Positions 46,421-54,676 of a DNA stretch of 64,000 bases are shown here, in pieces; position 1 is the first letter of the stretch; every line of letters begins with the position of its first letter. The notes beneath the pieces were generated by a model, which had not been told where the DNA came from, made no database searches, and worked only from the letters and a program-made list of their open reading frames with translations. Source of the DNA: Nostoc sp. UHCC 0302 (lineage in GTDB: Bacteria; Cyanobacteriota; Cyanobacteriia; Cyanobacteriales; Nostocaceae); contig NZ_CP151099.1 in NCBI RefSeq assembly GCF_038096175.1, positions 1,304,501 through 1,368,500 on the forward strand, written 5' to 3'. The translations under genes and the position numbers were made by a program.

Positions 46421-47481
46421 TATTGTACATTTAAATAATTAGAGATAATACCTGTTGATTCTCAGCATTTAATTTTTCTACACCAAGATAAATCAGGAAT
46501 TAAAATTTGCTAAAGAGCGCATCTTTTCTGACAAAACTAAGTAGCTTGTTAACTTTAAAAAGCAGTTTTTAGACACACGAATTTGCTATAAGCAGATTTT
46601 AGGGCGTTGTCTACATTTATGTTTACTCAAAAATTTAAAAACTATATCTACTAACAAAGCTTACAAAAGTCGCCTATATTAAGTAATTTTTAAACATAAG
46701 GAAACTAGATTATTTTTTGTTTTTACTCATATATTTATAACTTTAATGTTCTAGAGGTTTATTTAATAACAATTCAATGAATGATTGGAATATATCGTTG
46801 GATTAAGACGCGATTCATCGCGTCTCTATAGTTGGTCTATTTGTCGCATTATTCTTTCAAATTGGTATAACTTTAGAAAATCTTTGTAAAATAACAAATT
46901 GTATCGATATCGTCCCTAGCCTTGCTTTTTGAGGGAAGATAACGTGGTCTTCTCCCTTGTTTTGATTTATAGTGATATACTAGTATTTGATGTATTACAA
47001 ATGATTTTTTAAATATCCTTTTAAGGCGATGTATTTATATTCATGAATACTTGTAGCTTAATATTGACTTACAGAGTGTAGAAAAACTATTGATATATAA
47101 GTAATATTCAAAAATATAAAATCCAGAATTGCCTCTTACTAGCATTTTAGAGTTACATATTGTAGGAATTTATTTAACTTTAGGGCAATGTATTTATGAT
47201 CACTCCAAAACTTAATAGTTATATCTATCTATAGAATGTAGTAAAACTGTTAATACCTAAGAGATATTCAAAAATATAGAAAAAAACGCAATTTGACTTT
47301 CCCCTACCATCTTGGTAAATGTATGGCAGGGGTTTATTTAATTTTAGCTAACAATATCGGCTAATTAACTCAACCAAAATTGAACGCGATCGCTAATGTT
47401 GGGAGTGGTAAGTAGATTGCTAAAAAGTTAATATTCGTCAGAGAGACTTGCTCAAATTGCAGAGTTTGTAGCGACTGCATA
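46421..47481. other. AT-rich spacer with diverged direct repeats
   Basis: No gene. The GACGCGA-TTCA-TCGCGTC hairpin recurs at 46806-46825. Two diverged direct repeats of about 100 nt lie at 47021-47120 and 47181-47283 (each with GTATTTAT, GAATGTAG or GAGTGTAG, AAAACT, ATATTCAAAAATATA), and a weaker third near 46600. The CCCCTACCAT hairpin lies at 47301. Confidence 0.5.
47301..47332 (+). repeat. CCCCTRCCA hairpin repeat, copy 2
   Basis: CCCCTACCAT pairs with ATGGCAGGGG apart from one A-C mismatch, and is followed by TTTATTTAATTTTAGC. Stem, loop start (CTTGGTAA) and tail align with the copy at 42181 read on the opposite strand. Confidence 0.55.
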
Positions 47482-47748
47482 TCAACTGTAGTAACTGTTA
47501 GAGTATTTTTGAATAAGCATCTCATACAATGCAACAATCTGTATGAATGAGTTTATAGCAGTTGTGTGCGCCTCTAGAGCCTGTGTGTACAAGTCAAAGA
47601 CTTGAGTATTTCTAGGCACTCTTAAAGTTTCAATTAGTATAAGTAACTGTGAGGTTTGCATACAGTATTTTTGAAAGTTATGGTACTCTGCGATCAAGTC
47701 ACCACACTCACGAGAAACGTAAGCCATACCTTGACAGTTAAAACACAT
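47482..47748 (-). CDS. Small hypothetical protein
   Basis: About 88 residues, MCFNCQGMAYVSRECGDLIA, then HNFQKYCMQTSQLLILIETL and HTTAINSFIQIVALYEMLIQ. Predominantly helical with four Cys. No ribosome site precedes either this ATG or the one seven codons later, so the start is uncertain. A perfect 16-bp-stem palindrome begins 12 nt upstream and could be its control region. No family recognised. Confidence 0.4.
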   Translation of the reverse strand: MCFNCQGMAYVSRECGDLIAEYHNFQKYCMQTSQLLILIETLRVPRNTQVFDLYTQALEAHTTAINSFIQIVALYEMLIQKYSNSYYS

Positions 47749-47760
47749 AAATAATTTCGA

Positions 47761-47795
47761 GAACAAAGGTAGTTACAAAGTAACTACCTTTGTTC
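47761..47795. repeat. Perfect 35-bp palindrome
   Basis: GAACAAAGGTAGTTAC and its exact complement flank AAA. It lies immediately upstream of the leftward small gene. No T-run follows on either strand, which argues against a terminator and for an operator, a miniature element or an RNA structure. Confidence 0.65.
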
Positions 47796-48039
47796 TAATG
47801 GAACATCTATCGTTGGAAATAGTAAAAACTAAAATTTTTCTGTAAACATAGCTACATTTTAATTTCAAGCTGAATGACCTTTTTTGTTCTGCTATTAAAA
47901 AATTCCGGGCTGCACAAACCAGTTGCATCACTCCTTCAACAAGTCAATTTTGCATTGACTGGAGCGCATTAATTTAGGCAAAACTTTTTTGGCAATTTCA
48001 AACCATTTATTTTGATAGGCTTTGGTCTATCAGATCCCT

Positions 48040-48355
48040 CTTTGCCCATCGATTATCTCTGCTAATGCACAACTAGCATTGGGAACTGCTCAAGCACAGC
48101 AACAACAAGCCGAAGCCTAACGCACCAAAGCTGCCGCAAATGTTCATCTGCAACACACACAATTCAATCGTACTCAACAGTTAGTCAACGAAGGAGCCTT
48201 AGCCAGACAAGAGTTAGACATTGCCAGAAATAATTTACAAACTGCGATCGCAGATTTGCAAACAGTCGAAAAACAAGTCACAGCTACTGGTGCAGCCGTT
48301 CGGCAAGCCCAAGCAAGCAAGGCTGCGGGCAAGTCAACCTCAATTTAAAGCGAGT
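48040..48355 (+). pseudogene. Fragment of an HlyD/RND-type membrane fusion protein
   Basis: The frame reads LALGTAQAQQQQAEA, an in-frame TAA (48118-48120), then TQFNRTQQLVNEGALARQEL, DIARNNLQTAIADLQTVEKQ and VTATGAAVRQAQAS: the coiled-coil hairpin of periplasmic adaptor subunits. Near 48325 the frame shifts ([13 protein letters not shown] follows in another frame, the start of the lipoyl/barrel half). The N-terminal anchor and everything after are absent. Confidence 0.75.
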
Positions 48356-48390
48356 AGTAGCACCCATTAAGGTACTAGACAGTGGGGGGG

Positions 48391-48500
48391 CTTTCATAAC
48401 CCACCTGATAAGCAGCATTGGCCACATCGGAGTTTTCGGCAAGCATCAGGCGACGCGCTTCCAATAGTCTTAATTGCTTTTGATATTGAAGCGGACTGTT
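48391..48500 (-). pseudogene. Fragment of an AraC-family regulator
   Basis: Minus-strand frame [20 protein letters not shown], then [17 protein letters not shown]: the second helix-turn-helix of AraC regulators, cut at both ends. It faces the HlyD fragment, so two unrelated relics abut. Confidence 0.7.
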
Positions 48501-48643
48501 AACAAGAAAATAATTTTGGAAGATGGCGAATCACCTTTAAAGGTAGAGTTTAGGTATATCGAAAAATAGTTTGAAGTAATTTGTGCAATGCTGGTGCCGA
48601 AAGTTCTTGCAAAGTCAAATAAAATGCAGGGAAATCAAAAAGT

Positions 48644-48853
48644 ATGCCTGAACACCCATTTCATGACCAACTGAGTTTAGAAGAACAAACTGAGAAACTC
48701 GGAAAGCAAGCAGTAACCTTGGGTTTGATTCCAAGTTTTGTAGTTCATTACTTTCCCGATACCTGGGTATTTTATATCCCTAATGAAAGTCAATCCGAAC
48801 CGCTAACGCCAGAAGAGGCATACTTTCGTTTAAAACAACTGGTTAAACAGTAG
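48644..48853 (+). CDS. Small hypothetical protein upstream of the REC-reductase gene
   Basis: Sixty-nine residues: MPEHPFHDQLSLEEQTEKLG, then PSFVVHYFPDTWVFYIPNES and LTPEEAYFRLKQLVKQ. Soluble, acidic, with a short beta-hairpin between helices. Lies 64 nt before the response-regulator fusion on the same strand, so could share its transcript. No family recognised. Confidence 0.55.
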   Translation: MPEHPFHDQLSLEEQTEKLGKQAVTLGLIPSFVVHYFPDTWVFYIPNESQSEPLTPEEAYFRLKQLVKQ

Positions 48854-48917
48854 ATTTTTTGACGAAAGATTTTTCAAGACAACGGCTAGACACTGCAATT
48901 GTTAAGTAACAGTAGTT

Positions 48918-50582
48918 ATGGCAAAACCAGCAATTTTAACCGTCGATGATGATCCAGAAGTTTTGCAAGCGGTGTCACGAGACTTGCGGCATCAGTATGG
49001 CGATCGCTTCCGCATTGTCCGGGCAGATTCCGGTATTACCGCTCTGGAGGCGGTGCAGCAACTCAAATTACGCAATGAAGCAGTTGCTCTCTTCTTGGTT
49101 GATCAAAGAATGCCCCAAATGGGAGGTGTGGAGTTTCTTGAACAAGCAAAAGGCATCTTTCCTGATGCGAAACGGGCTTTGCTGACGGCGTATGCAGATA
49201 CGGATGCTGCCATCAAGTCAATTAATAGTGCCAAACTTGATTATTACTTACTCAAACCCTGGAACCCACCAGAGGAGCGACTATATCCGGTTTTAGATGA
49301 TTTGCTAGATGACTGGCTAGCTGGATTCCGCCCACCCTTTGAAGGTATTCGAGTCATTGGTAATCGCTGGTCGCCTTTCTCCCATCAGGTAAAAGACTTC
49401 CTGGCGCGTAACCAGATTCCATACAAGTGGTTAGATATTGAACTGGAGCCGGATGCAGAAAAATTAGTAGAATACGCAGAAGCTGATGGTAGACAGCAAT
49501 TGCCCCTGGTGCTGTTTCCCGATGGTTCTCGATTAATCCAACCATCTAATTTAGAGATTGCCGCTAAAATTGGACTGCAAACCCAGGCAGAGCGCCCCTT
49601 CTATGATTTGGCGATCGTGGGTGCTGGCCCTGCTGGACTGGCAGCCGCCGTCTATGGTGCTTCTGAGGGATTGAGTACTGTCTTAATTGAGCGTGAAGCT
49701 CCCGGCGGACAAGCAGGCACGAGTTCACGCATTGAAAACTATCTGGGGTTTCCTGTTGGCTTGAGCGGCAGCGATTTGGCCAGGCGGGGGGTCACTCAGG
49801 CGCGGCGATTTGGGGTAGAAATTCTCACCCCTCAAGTAGTAACCGGAGTAAAGCTGCAAGATCCTTATCGGGTTCTACAATTGGCAGATGGCAGCGAGAT
49901 TAGTTGCCATACACTCTTAGTTGCCACCGGCGTTTCCTACCGTTGGCTAAATATCCCAGGAGCCGAGAAGCTGACAGGGGCAGGAATTTATTACGGCGCT
50001 GCCATGACTGAGGCGATCGCCTGTAGCAATGAAGAGGTTTACTTGGTAGGCGGGGCAAATTCTGCCGGACAGGCCGCAATGCACTTTTCTAAGTATGCCA
50101 GCAAGGTGATCATGCTGGTGCGCGGTGAGTCACTTTCATCAAGTATGTCCCAATACTTGATTGACCAGATTGCAGCTACTGAAAATATCCAAGTTTGCAC
50201 AGGTTGCAGCGTCGTGGAAGTCAAGGGAGATGAACATTTAGAAGCAATTGTGATTGCCCATGCCAAGACTGGACAAATCGAAACCGTGCCAGCGCGATCG
50301 CTTTTTATCTTCATCGGTGCTACCCCCAAAACTGATTGGCTAGATGGTGTTATTCGACGCGATACTCAAGGGTTTATCATCACGGGGCCGGACTTAATGT
50401 ACAATGGCAAATCCCCTCCAGGTTGGCGTTTGGAACGCTCTCCTTTCTTACTAGAAGCCAGCGTTCCTGGTATCTTTGCAGCCGGAGATGTGCGCTCTGG
50501 GTCAATTAAGCGCGTGGCATCTGGTGTGGGTGAAGGTTCAATCGCCATTCAATTCGTTCACCGCTACCTGAGCAATGTTTAG
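48918..50582 (+). CDS. Fused response regulator / thioredoxin-reductase-like flavoprotein
   Basis: 554 residues. Receiver at 1-125 with acceptor Asp near 61 in LFLVDQRMPQMGG and the KPW end of alpha-4/beta-5. A glutaredoxin-like middle (about 138-220: IRVIGNRWSPFSHQVKDFLA) where the usual CxxC is WSPFS. Then a TrxR fold from 230: DLAIVGAGPAGLAAAVYGAS (FAD), GGQAGTSSRIENYLGFP, NADPH site EEVYLVGGANSAGQAA, and GIFAAGDVRSGSIKRVASGV. The redox CATC box of bacterial TrxR is absent (YYGAAMTEAIACSNEE). So it may pass electrons through flavin alone, with output set by phosphorylation. The adjacent cNMP-binding kinase is the likely partner. Confidence 0.9.
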   Translation: MAKPAILTVDDDPEVLQAVSRDLRHQYGDRFRIVRADSGITALEAVQQLKLRNEAVALFLVDQRMPQMGGVEFLEQAKGIFPDAKRALLTAYADTDAAIKSINSAKLDYYLLKPWNPPEERLYPVLDDLLDDWLAGFRPPFEGIRVIGNRWSPFSHQVKDFLARNQIPYKWLDIELEPDAEKLVEYAEADGRQQLPLVLFPDGSRLIQPSNLEIAAKIGLQTQAERPFYDLAIVGAGPAGLAAAVYGASEGLSTVLIEREAPGGQAGTSSRIENYLGFPVGLSGSDLARRGVTQARRFGVEILTPQVVTGVKLQDPYRVLQLADGSEISCHTLLVATGVSYRWLNIPGAEKLTGAGIYYGAAMTEAIACSNEEVYLVGGANSAGQAAMHFSKYASKVIMLVRGESLSSSMSQYLIDQIAATENIQVCTGCSVVEVKGDEHLEAIVIAHAKTGQIETVPARSLFIFIGATPKTDWLDGVIRRDTQGFIITGPDLMYNGKSPPGWRLERSPFLLEASVPGIFAAGDVRSGSIKRVASGVGEGSIAIQFVHRYLSNV

Positions 50583-50869
50583 CTAATTCGTAATACTTCT
50601 CTACGAGAGGCTGCGCCCTAAGCGTAGCTATGCCGCAGGCTTTACGGCTACGCTCAGTACAAGTTCGTAATTCGTAATTGAAAAAGTTAGATGTAATCTA
50701 GCTTTTCGTAGTGTGCTTTTGGAGAATTAGTCTAATAGTAAATTGGGATAGGAAGGATTATTTGTAAATTAGATAAATTTATATAATGTAGCTACATAAA
50801 ATTTTTTGAATGTATCTTAATTACGAATTACGAATTACGAATTACGAATTATTATAAGGAGGTTAATTC
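50583..50869. repeat. Spacer with palindromic repeats and (AATTACG)n
   Basis: TCTCTACGAGAGGCTGCGCC and GCCGCAGGCTTTACGGC repeats follow the stop. Four complete AATTACG units stand at 50819-50846, with inverse copies (CGTAATTCGTAATT) near 50669. A near-perfect ribosome site AAGGAGGT (50856-50863) precedes the next gene. Confidence 0.6.
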
Positions 50870-52267
50870 ATGTTGTGTATTGAAGAATTGATCAACTTAG
50901 ACCCGTTTCAACGGCTTCCTAAAGAGCAATTGGAGTGGGTTTGCGATCGCGCCCAAACAGTTGAACTCCGTGCCGGAGAAGTGTTGGTGCATGAGGGAGA
51001 CCCTGGACGCGGCTTATTTATCTTAGTCAAAGGTAAAATGAATCTTACCCGCCGCACTGAAGGAGTTGAAATTCCTATCGGGCAACACGAAGCCCCATCC
51101 TTTTTTGGTGAAATTCCAGTACTCACAGACGAACCTGTACCTGTGACAATGCGGGCATTGACAGATTGCAACCTCTACGAAATTAAGGCAGAGGACTTCC
51201 GTAAACTGCTGCATGAATGTCGCGATTTTGAGCGGATGGTCTTCCGCATTATGGAACGTCGGCTTCGCGGACTAGAGTCTTTTATTCGTGGGCGAGAAAA
51301 GATGGCAGCTTTAGGGACACTTGCCGCCGGTCTAGCTCATGAACTCAATAACCCAGCTTCAGCCCTTGTTCGGACTTTAGAGGAAATGCCAGCCGCCATC
51401 CTAGAGTTACAACGAATGAATTTAGTTTATGGGCAACGCAATGTTGAGGAAGCACATACTCAAGACTGGTTGAAACTGCGTGATCAGGGCTATGATGCGA
51501 TTTTGAATAATCGCCTTGATCCGGTGACACTAAGCGATCGCGAAACCGTATTGCTAGAGTGGTTAGAAGATTATGGTGTGAAGCAGGCATGGAAATTAGC
51601 GGAACCTTTAGCGGAAGGCGGCATTGAGACCGAAAGCTTAGATCAAATCATGGAACGCTGGCGTAACGATGAGACTGAATTGCGAGAAATCGGTTTGCAC
51701 TGGCTATCGCTCTCATTTGAAGTCATGTCGATGATTCAACATGGTTTGCGAGGAGCCGAAAGAATTTCCGAACTTGTGCAAGCGATGAAGTCATACTCTT
51801 ACCTCGATCAAGGTGTTCAGCAAGAAGTAAATCTGCATCAAGGTTTAGAAGATACCTTGCGATTGTTTGCTCATAAACTCAAGTGCGGTATTCAAGTGCA
51901 ACGCAATTATGATCAGCATCTTCCTAAAATCCTTGCCTATGGCAGTGAACTAAATCAGGTGTGGACAAACTTAATTGACAACGCCATTGATGCAATGGAT
52001 GGTAAGGGACTGCTGGAAATTACAACTGGGCATTGCGATCGCTTTGCCCACATTGATATCATCGACTCTGGCAGTGGAATTCCACCTGAAATTCAAACGC
52101 GCATTTTTGAACCCTTCTTCACCACTAAATCAGTGGGGCGTGGTTCAGGACTTGGTTTGGAAACCGTTCGCCGGATTGTAGAAAATCGCCATCACGGTAC
52201 GCTCTCATTTGAGTCGCAGCCAGGCAGAACTTGTTTCAGCATCTGCTTGCCCTTGACAACTCAATAG
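50870..52267 (+). CDS. Cyclic-nucleotide-binding histidine kinase
   Basis: 465 residues, no membrane segment. N-terminal cNMP-binding (Crp-like) domain at about 8-125: LRAGEVLVHEGDPGRGLFIL, then FFGEIPVLTDEPVPVTMRAL, the phosphate-binding cassette region. HisKA with H-box LAAGLAHELNNPASALVRTL near residue 157, a long helical insert, and HATPase_c: NLIDNAIDAM (N box), IDIIDSGSGIP (G1), SVGRGSGLGLETVRRI (G2). The strong ribosome site suggests good expression. It follows the receiver-TrxR fusion on the same strand and is its probable phosphodonor. Whether the ligand is cAMP, cGMP or none cannot be told; the FGE motif is kept. Confidence 0.9.
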   Translation: MLCIEELINLDPFQRLPKEQLEWVCDRAQTVELRAGEVLVHEGDPGRGLFILVKGKMNLTRRTEGVEIPIGQHEAPSFFGEIPVLTDEPVPVTMRALTDCNLYEIKAEDFRKLLHECRDFERMVFRIMERRLRGLESFIRGREKMAALGTLAAGLAHELNNPASALVRTLEEMPAAILELQRMNLVYGQRNVEEAHTQDWLKLRDQGYDAILNNRLDPVTLSDRETVLLEWLEDYGVKQAWKLAEPLAEGGIETESLDQIMERWRNDETELREIGLHWLSLSFEVMSMIQHGLRGAERISELVQAMKSYSYLDQGVQQEVNLHQGLEDTLRLFAHKLKCGIQVQRNYDQHLPKILAYGSELNQVWTNLIDNAIDAMDGKGLLEITTGHCDRFAHIDIIDSGSGIPPEIQTRIFEPFFTTKSVGRGSGLGLETVRRIVENRHHGTLSFESQPGRTCFSICLPLTTQ

Positions 52268-53336
52268 AAGTCTTGCCAAAGTCTTAGATGCGTGGTAAAA
52301 GGAAATAGAAGCTTAGTACAGTATTTCATTAATTCGTAGCGAATAAACCAAAATCAACTCTGCGTTGGCAATCGCTCATGGGGAAATACGGTTCAGTTAG
52401 CGCGAAAAACCTTTCATGACTTACGCAAAAACTCTCTGAAACTCTTATTTCGTTGTGTCCTACCCGAATGGCACTAAGTTAAGCGTAAACCCTTGATATA
52501 ACTGGCTTTTGGGTGTGGAGTGTGGGGTGTAGGGTGTGGGAAATCAAGAAAATGTTGAACTCCTTGACGCAACTAAAGTTTAATTTTCTTAAACACTACA
52601 CCCTACACCCTACCCCCAACACCCTGCCAAGCGCGAGGTTTCACGTTTTCTTAGTGACATTCGTGTCCTACCCTTCTACTAACGGAGACGAACAGTTCCC
52701 TACCGCGAACAACCGGGGAAACTCGGCAGCGCACTGGCTCGGAAATCCGCCTACAGGACTGTTTCAGTGCTGCGCGTCTACTTTTTTCTTAATTTGGGGT
52801 AAGCCCTGTCCTTGACTGAACCGTATTGGCTTATGGGGAGCCGATCTGTTGCAAAGAGAAGTCTGAGCGGATGCTCTGCCTTTTACGTTTCAATAGACTT
52901 GTTCTAACAGCTTTGTGACTGCTATATGTGTCAGTTTAAGGCGAAAACCTTTGCCTTAAAAAGTTCTGATTGCTGGAATGCTCAGACTTTTCGCTGTGCC
53001 TTAGTGGTTGATAGTTGATAAATGAATTTTTATCACCACAGAGCCAAAAAGACACTAAGTTATTTGTTAATTTTTATACAGTTTTGCCCCGTATATGAAG
53101 AATTACCCGAAAAATGAGCGGATTGTAAGTGTTACTTGGCTGAAATTTCTGGGAATTCTATAGATATGTCCTTTAAAATTTATCAATCAGGGGTTGCTGC
53201 TACCGAGTATATACTGCCTATGCAGTCCAGTTAGAGAAATAGTATGGTGAAAAATCCAGATATGTCACCGTACAAACAACCAAGTGCTTAAGTCTTTGAC
53301 TGATAGAGACGTAGCTTGCAAATTACCCGAAAACCT
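52268..53336. other. Spacer with a long inverted repeat
   Basis: GGGTGTGGAGTGTGGGGTGT-type sequence (52511-52540) pairs imperfectly with ACACCCTACACCCTACCCCC-type sequence (52593-52624) around a 52-nt A/T-rich loop. GGAGACGAACAGTTCCCTAC and related repeats follow to about 52800. No gene is supported. Confidence 0.5.
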
Positions 53337-54587
53337 ATGAACTCCAATAGCCCCTTTCAAGCAATCCAGAGTAGTTTTCATACAGCCCTAGGTGCGATTA
53401 GTACATTTACCGAACTACTTCACAACCCGCAAAATGTAACCAATTACCTTACCGAAATCCAGCAAAAACCGGATCAACTGCTCCAAGATGTAGTGGCGAA
53501 AGGCAAAAACATGGAGCAAGACATTGCCAGCTTTGTCAAAACTTATTTTGGCGGAGGCGTTCAACAATCATCATACCCTCAATATATAGAACGGGCAGAT
53601 GGACAGGCTTTTAATCAACCTTATGAGATTAAAGGGACAAAAATGTATGGCTTTGTTGTTGAAGGTTCAATGACAAAGCTGCAAGAGGTGTGCGACAAAT
53701 ATCTCAACAATCCCAGCAATAGCGAGATTGAATATCGCCCAGCTACAAACTATCTCATCCTTACTTTTAACGATATAGATTCTTTAACTTCCATCTATTC
53801 GCCCGATCATGACAAAGGGATTAATTCTGAGCAGGAAGCAGCTTTTTGGATGTTGACAGTAGTCGGCAAAAAAATTGGGCCTTTTTTTGTTGCAGAGCGT
53901 CTTGCTTGGTTCATGCCTTATATTTATGTGAATAATTCACCCGCCTTAGTCTCAGGACGAGAAGTATACGGTTTCTTTAAACAACTTGGGGAGTTGCAAA
54001 TTCCAAGTATTGAGCAAAAACCAGATTTGCTGTCTGTAGACACCTTGCTATTTAAAGAATTTACTCCAGAAACGAGGGCTAAAAATGCTCGCCTTCTAGA
54101 AGTTCGTCGAATTACACCAGGAGAGCAACACCCAGCAATTAAGACTTGGGACAGTTTTGAAGAAGCGATCGCAGCTATAACTAGCTTACTCTTTGATAGC
54201 GCTAACGAGATAGTTATTCCTGGTTTGCAATTACCATTAAATTTGCTTGACTACGTTATTCAAAAAATTGTGCCTATCGTTAATCTTAAGCAAATCCGCG
54301 ATGTGGAAGATAGCAAAAAAGCGTGTTACCAAGCAATAATCGAGTCTCCGACACAGCTACAAACCTTTCACAGTGGACGGCTTTTGGGTTTCAATAATTT
54401 CGGAGATAAATTTGAGCTAACAATAAATAATTTTGCTAACCAGCCTCTTGTCCAAGATTTAGGTTTACATAAAGGATTTCCCCCAGGAAGCGAATCAGTA
54501 AGCATCCCTATTAAACTCTCTTTCTTACTTAATTTCGATTTCACTCTTCAGAATGGCGTTCCCGTTTGGCAAGCACCAAAAAAATGA
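53337..54587 (+). CDS. Acetoacetate-decarboxylase-like protein
   Basis: About 416 residues from the ATG; an in-frame TTG 21 nt earlier is an alternative. A helical N-terminus (HTALGAISTFTELLHNPQNV) precedes an ADC-like beta-cone: LAWFMPYIYVNNSPALVSGR then EVYGFFKQLGELQIP, the typical (D/N)xPA-x-x-x-GRE-x-x-G-x-x-K block whose Lys is near the Schiff-base position. The C-terminal third (FHSGRLLGFNNFGDKFELTI) completes the fold. Known ADCs decarboxylate acetoacetate, but many relatives are hydratases or aldolases. It precedes a large FAD oxidoreductase by 89 nt on the same strand, suggesting a two-step pathway. Confidence 0.75.
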   Translation: MNSNSPFQAIQSSFHTALGAISTFTELLHNPQNVTNYLTEIQQKPDQLLQDVVAKGKNMEQDIASFVKTYFGGGVQQSSYPQYIERADGQAFNQPYEIKGTKMYGFVVEGSMTKLQEVCDKYLNNPSNSEIEYRPATNYLILTFNDIDSLTSIYSPDHDKGINSEQEAAFWMLTVVGKKIGPFFVAERLAWFMPYIYVNNSPALVSGREVYGFFKQLGELQIPSIEQKPDLLSVDTLLFKEFTPETRAKNARLLEVRRITPGEQHPAIKTWDSFEEAIAAITSLLFDSANEIVIPGLQLPLNLLDYVIQKIVPIVNLKQIRDVEDSKKACYQAIIESPTQLQTFHSGRLLGFNNFGDKFELTINNFANQPLVQDLGLHKGFPPGSESVSIPIKLSFLLNFDFTLQNGVPVWQAPKK

Positions 54588-54676
54588 GCGTAACTGTTAT
54601 TCTTTTGAGTTTGACATCCGATTCCTGATTGTTTTCTGTTGCCTATTTCATTTTTATCAAATAAGGACAAATAGCC

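Noticed and set aside
50819-50851. Possible CRISPR array
   Set aside because: The unit is only 7 nt without spacers; no cas genes are present. Nothing else in the window shows regular repeat-spacer structure.
52513-52815. A 100-codon plus-strand frame starting MWSVGCRVW
   Set aside because: It runs across a long inverted repeat and known intergenic-type repeats, has no ribosome site and no protein-like composition.
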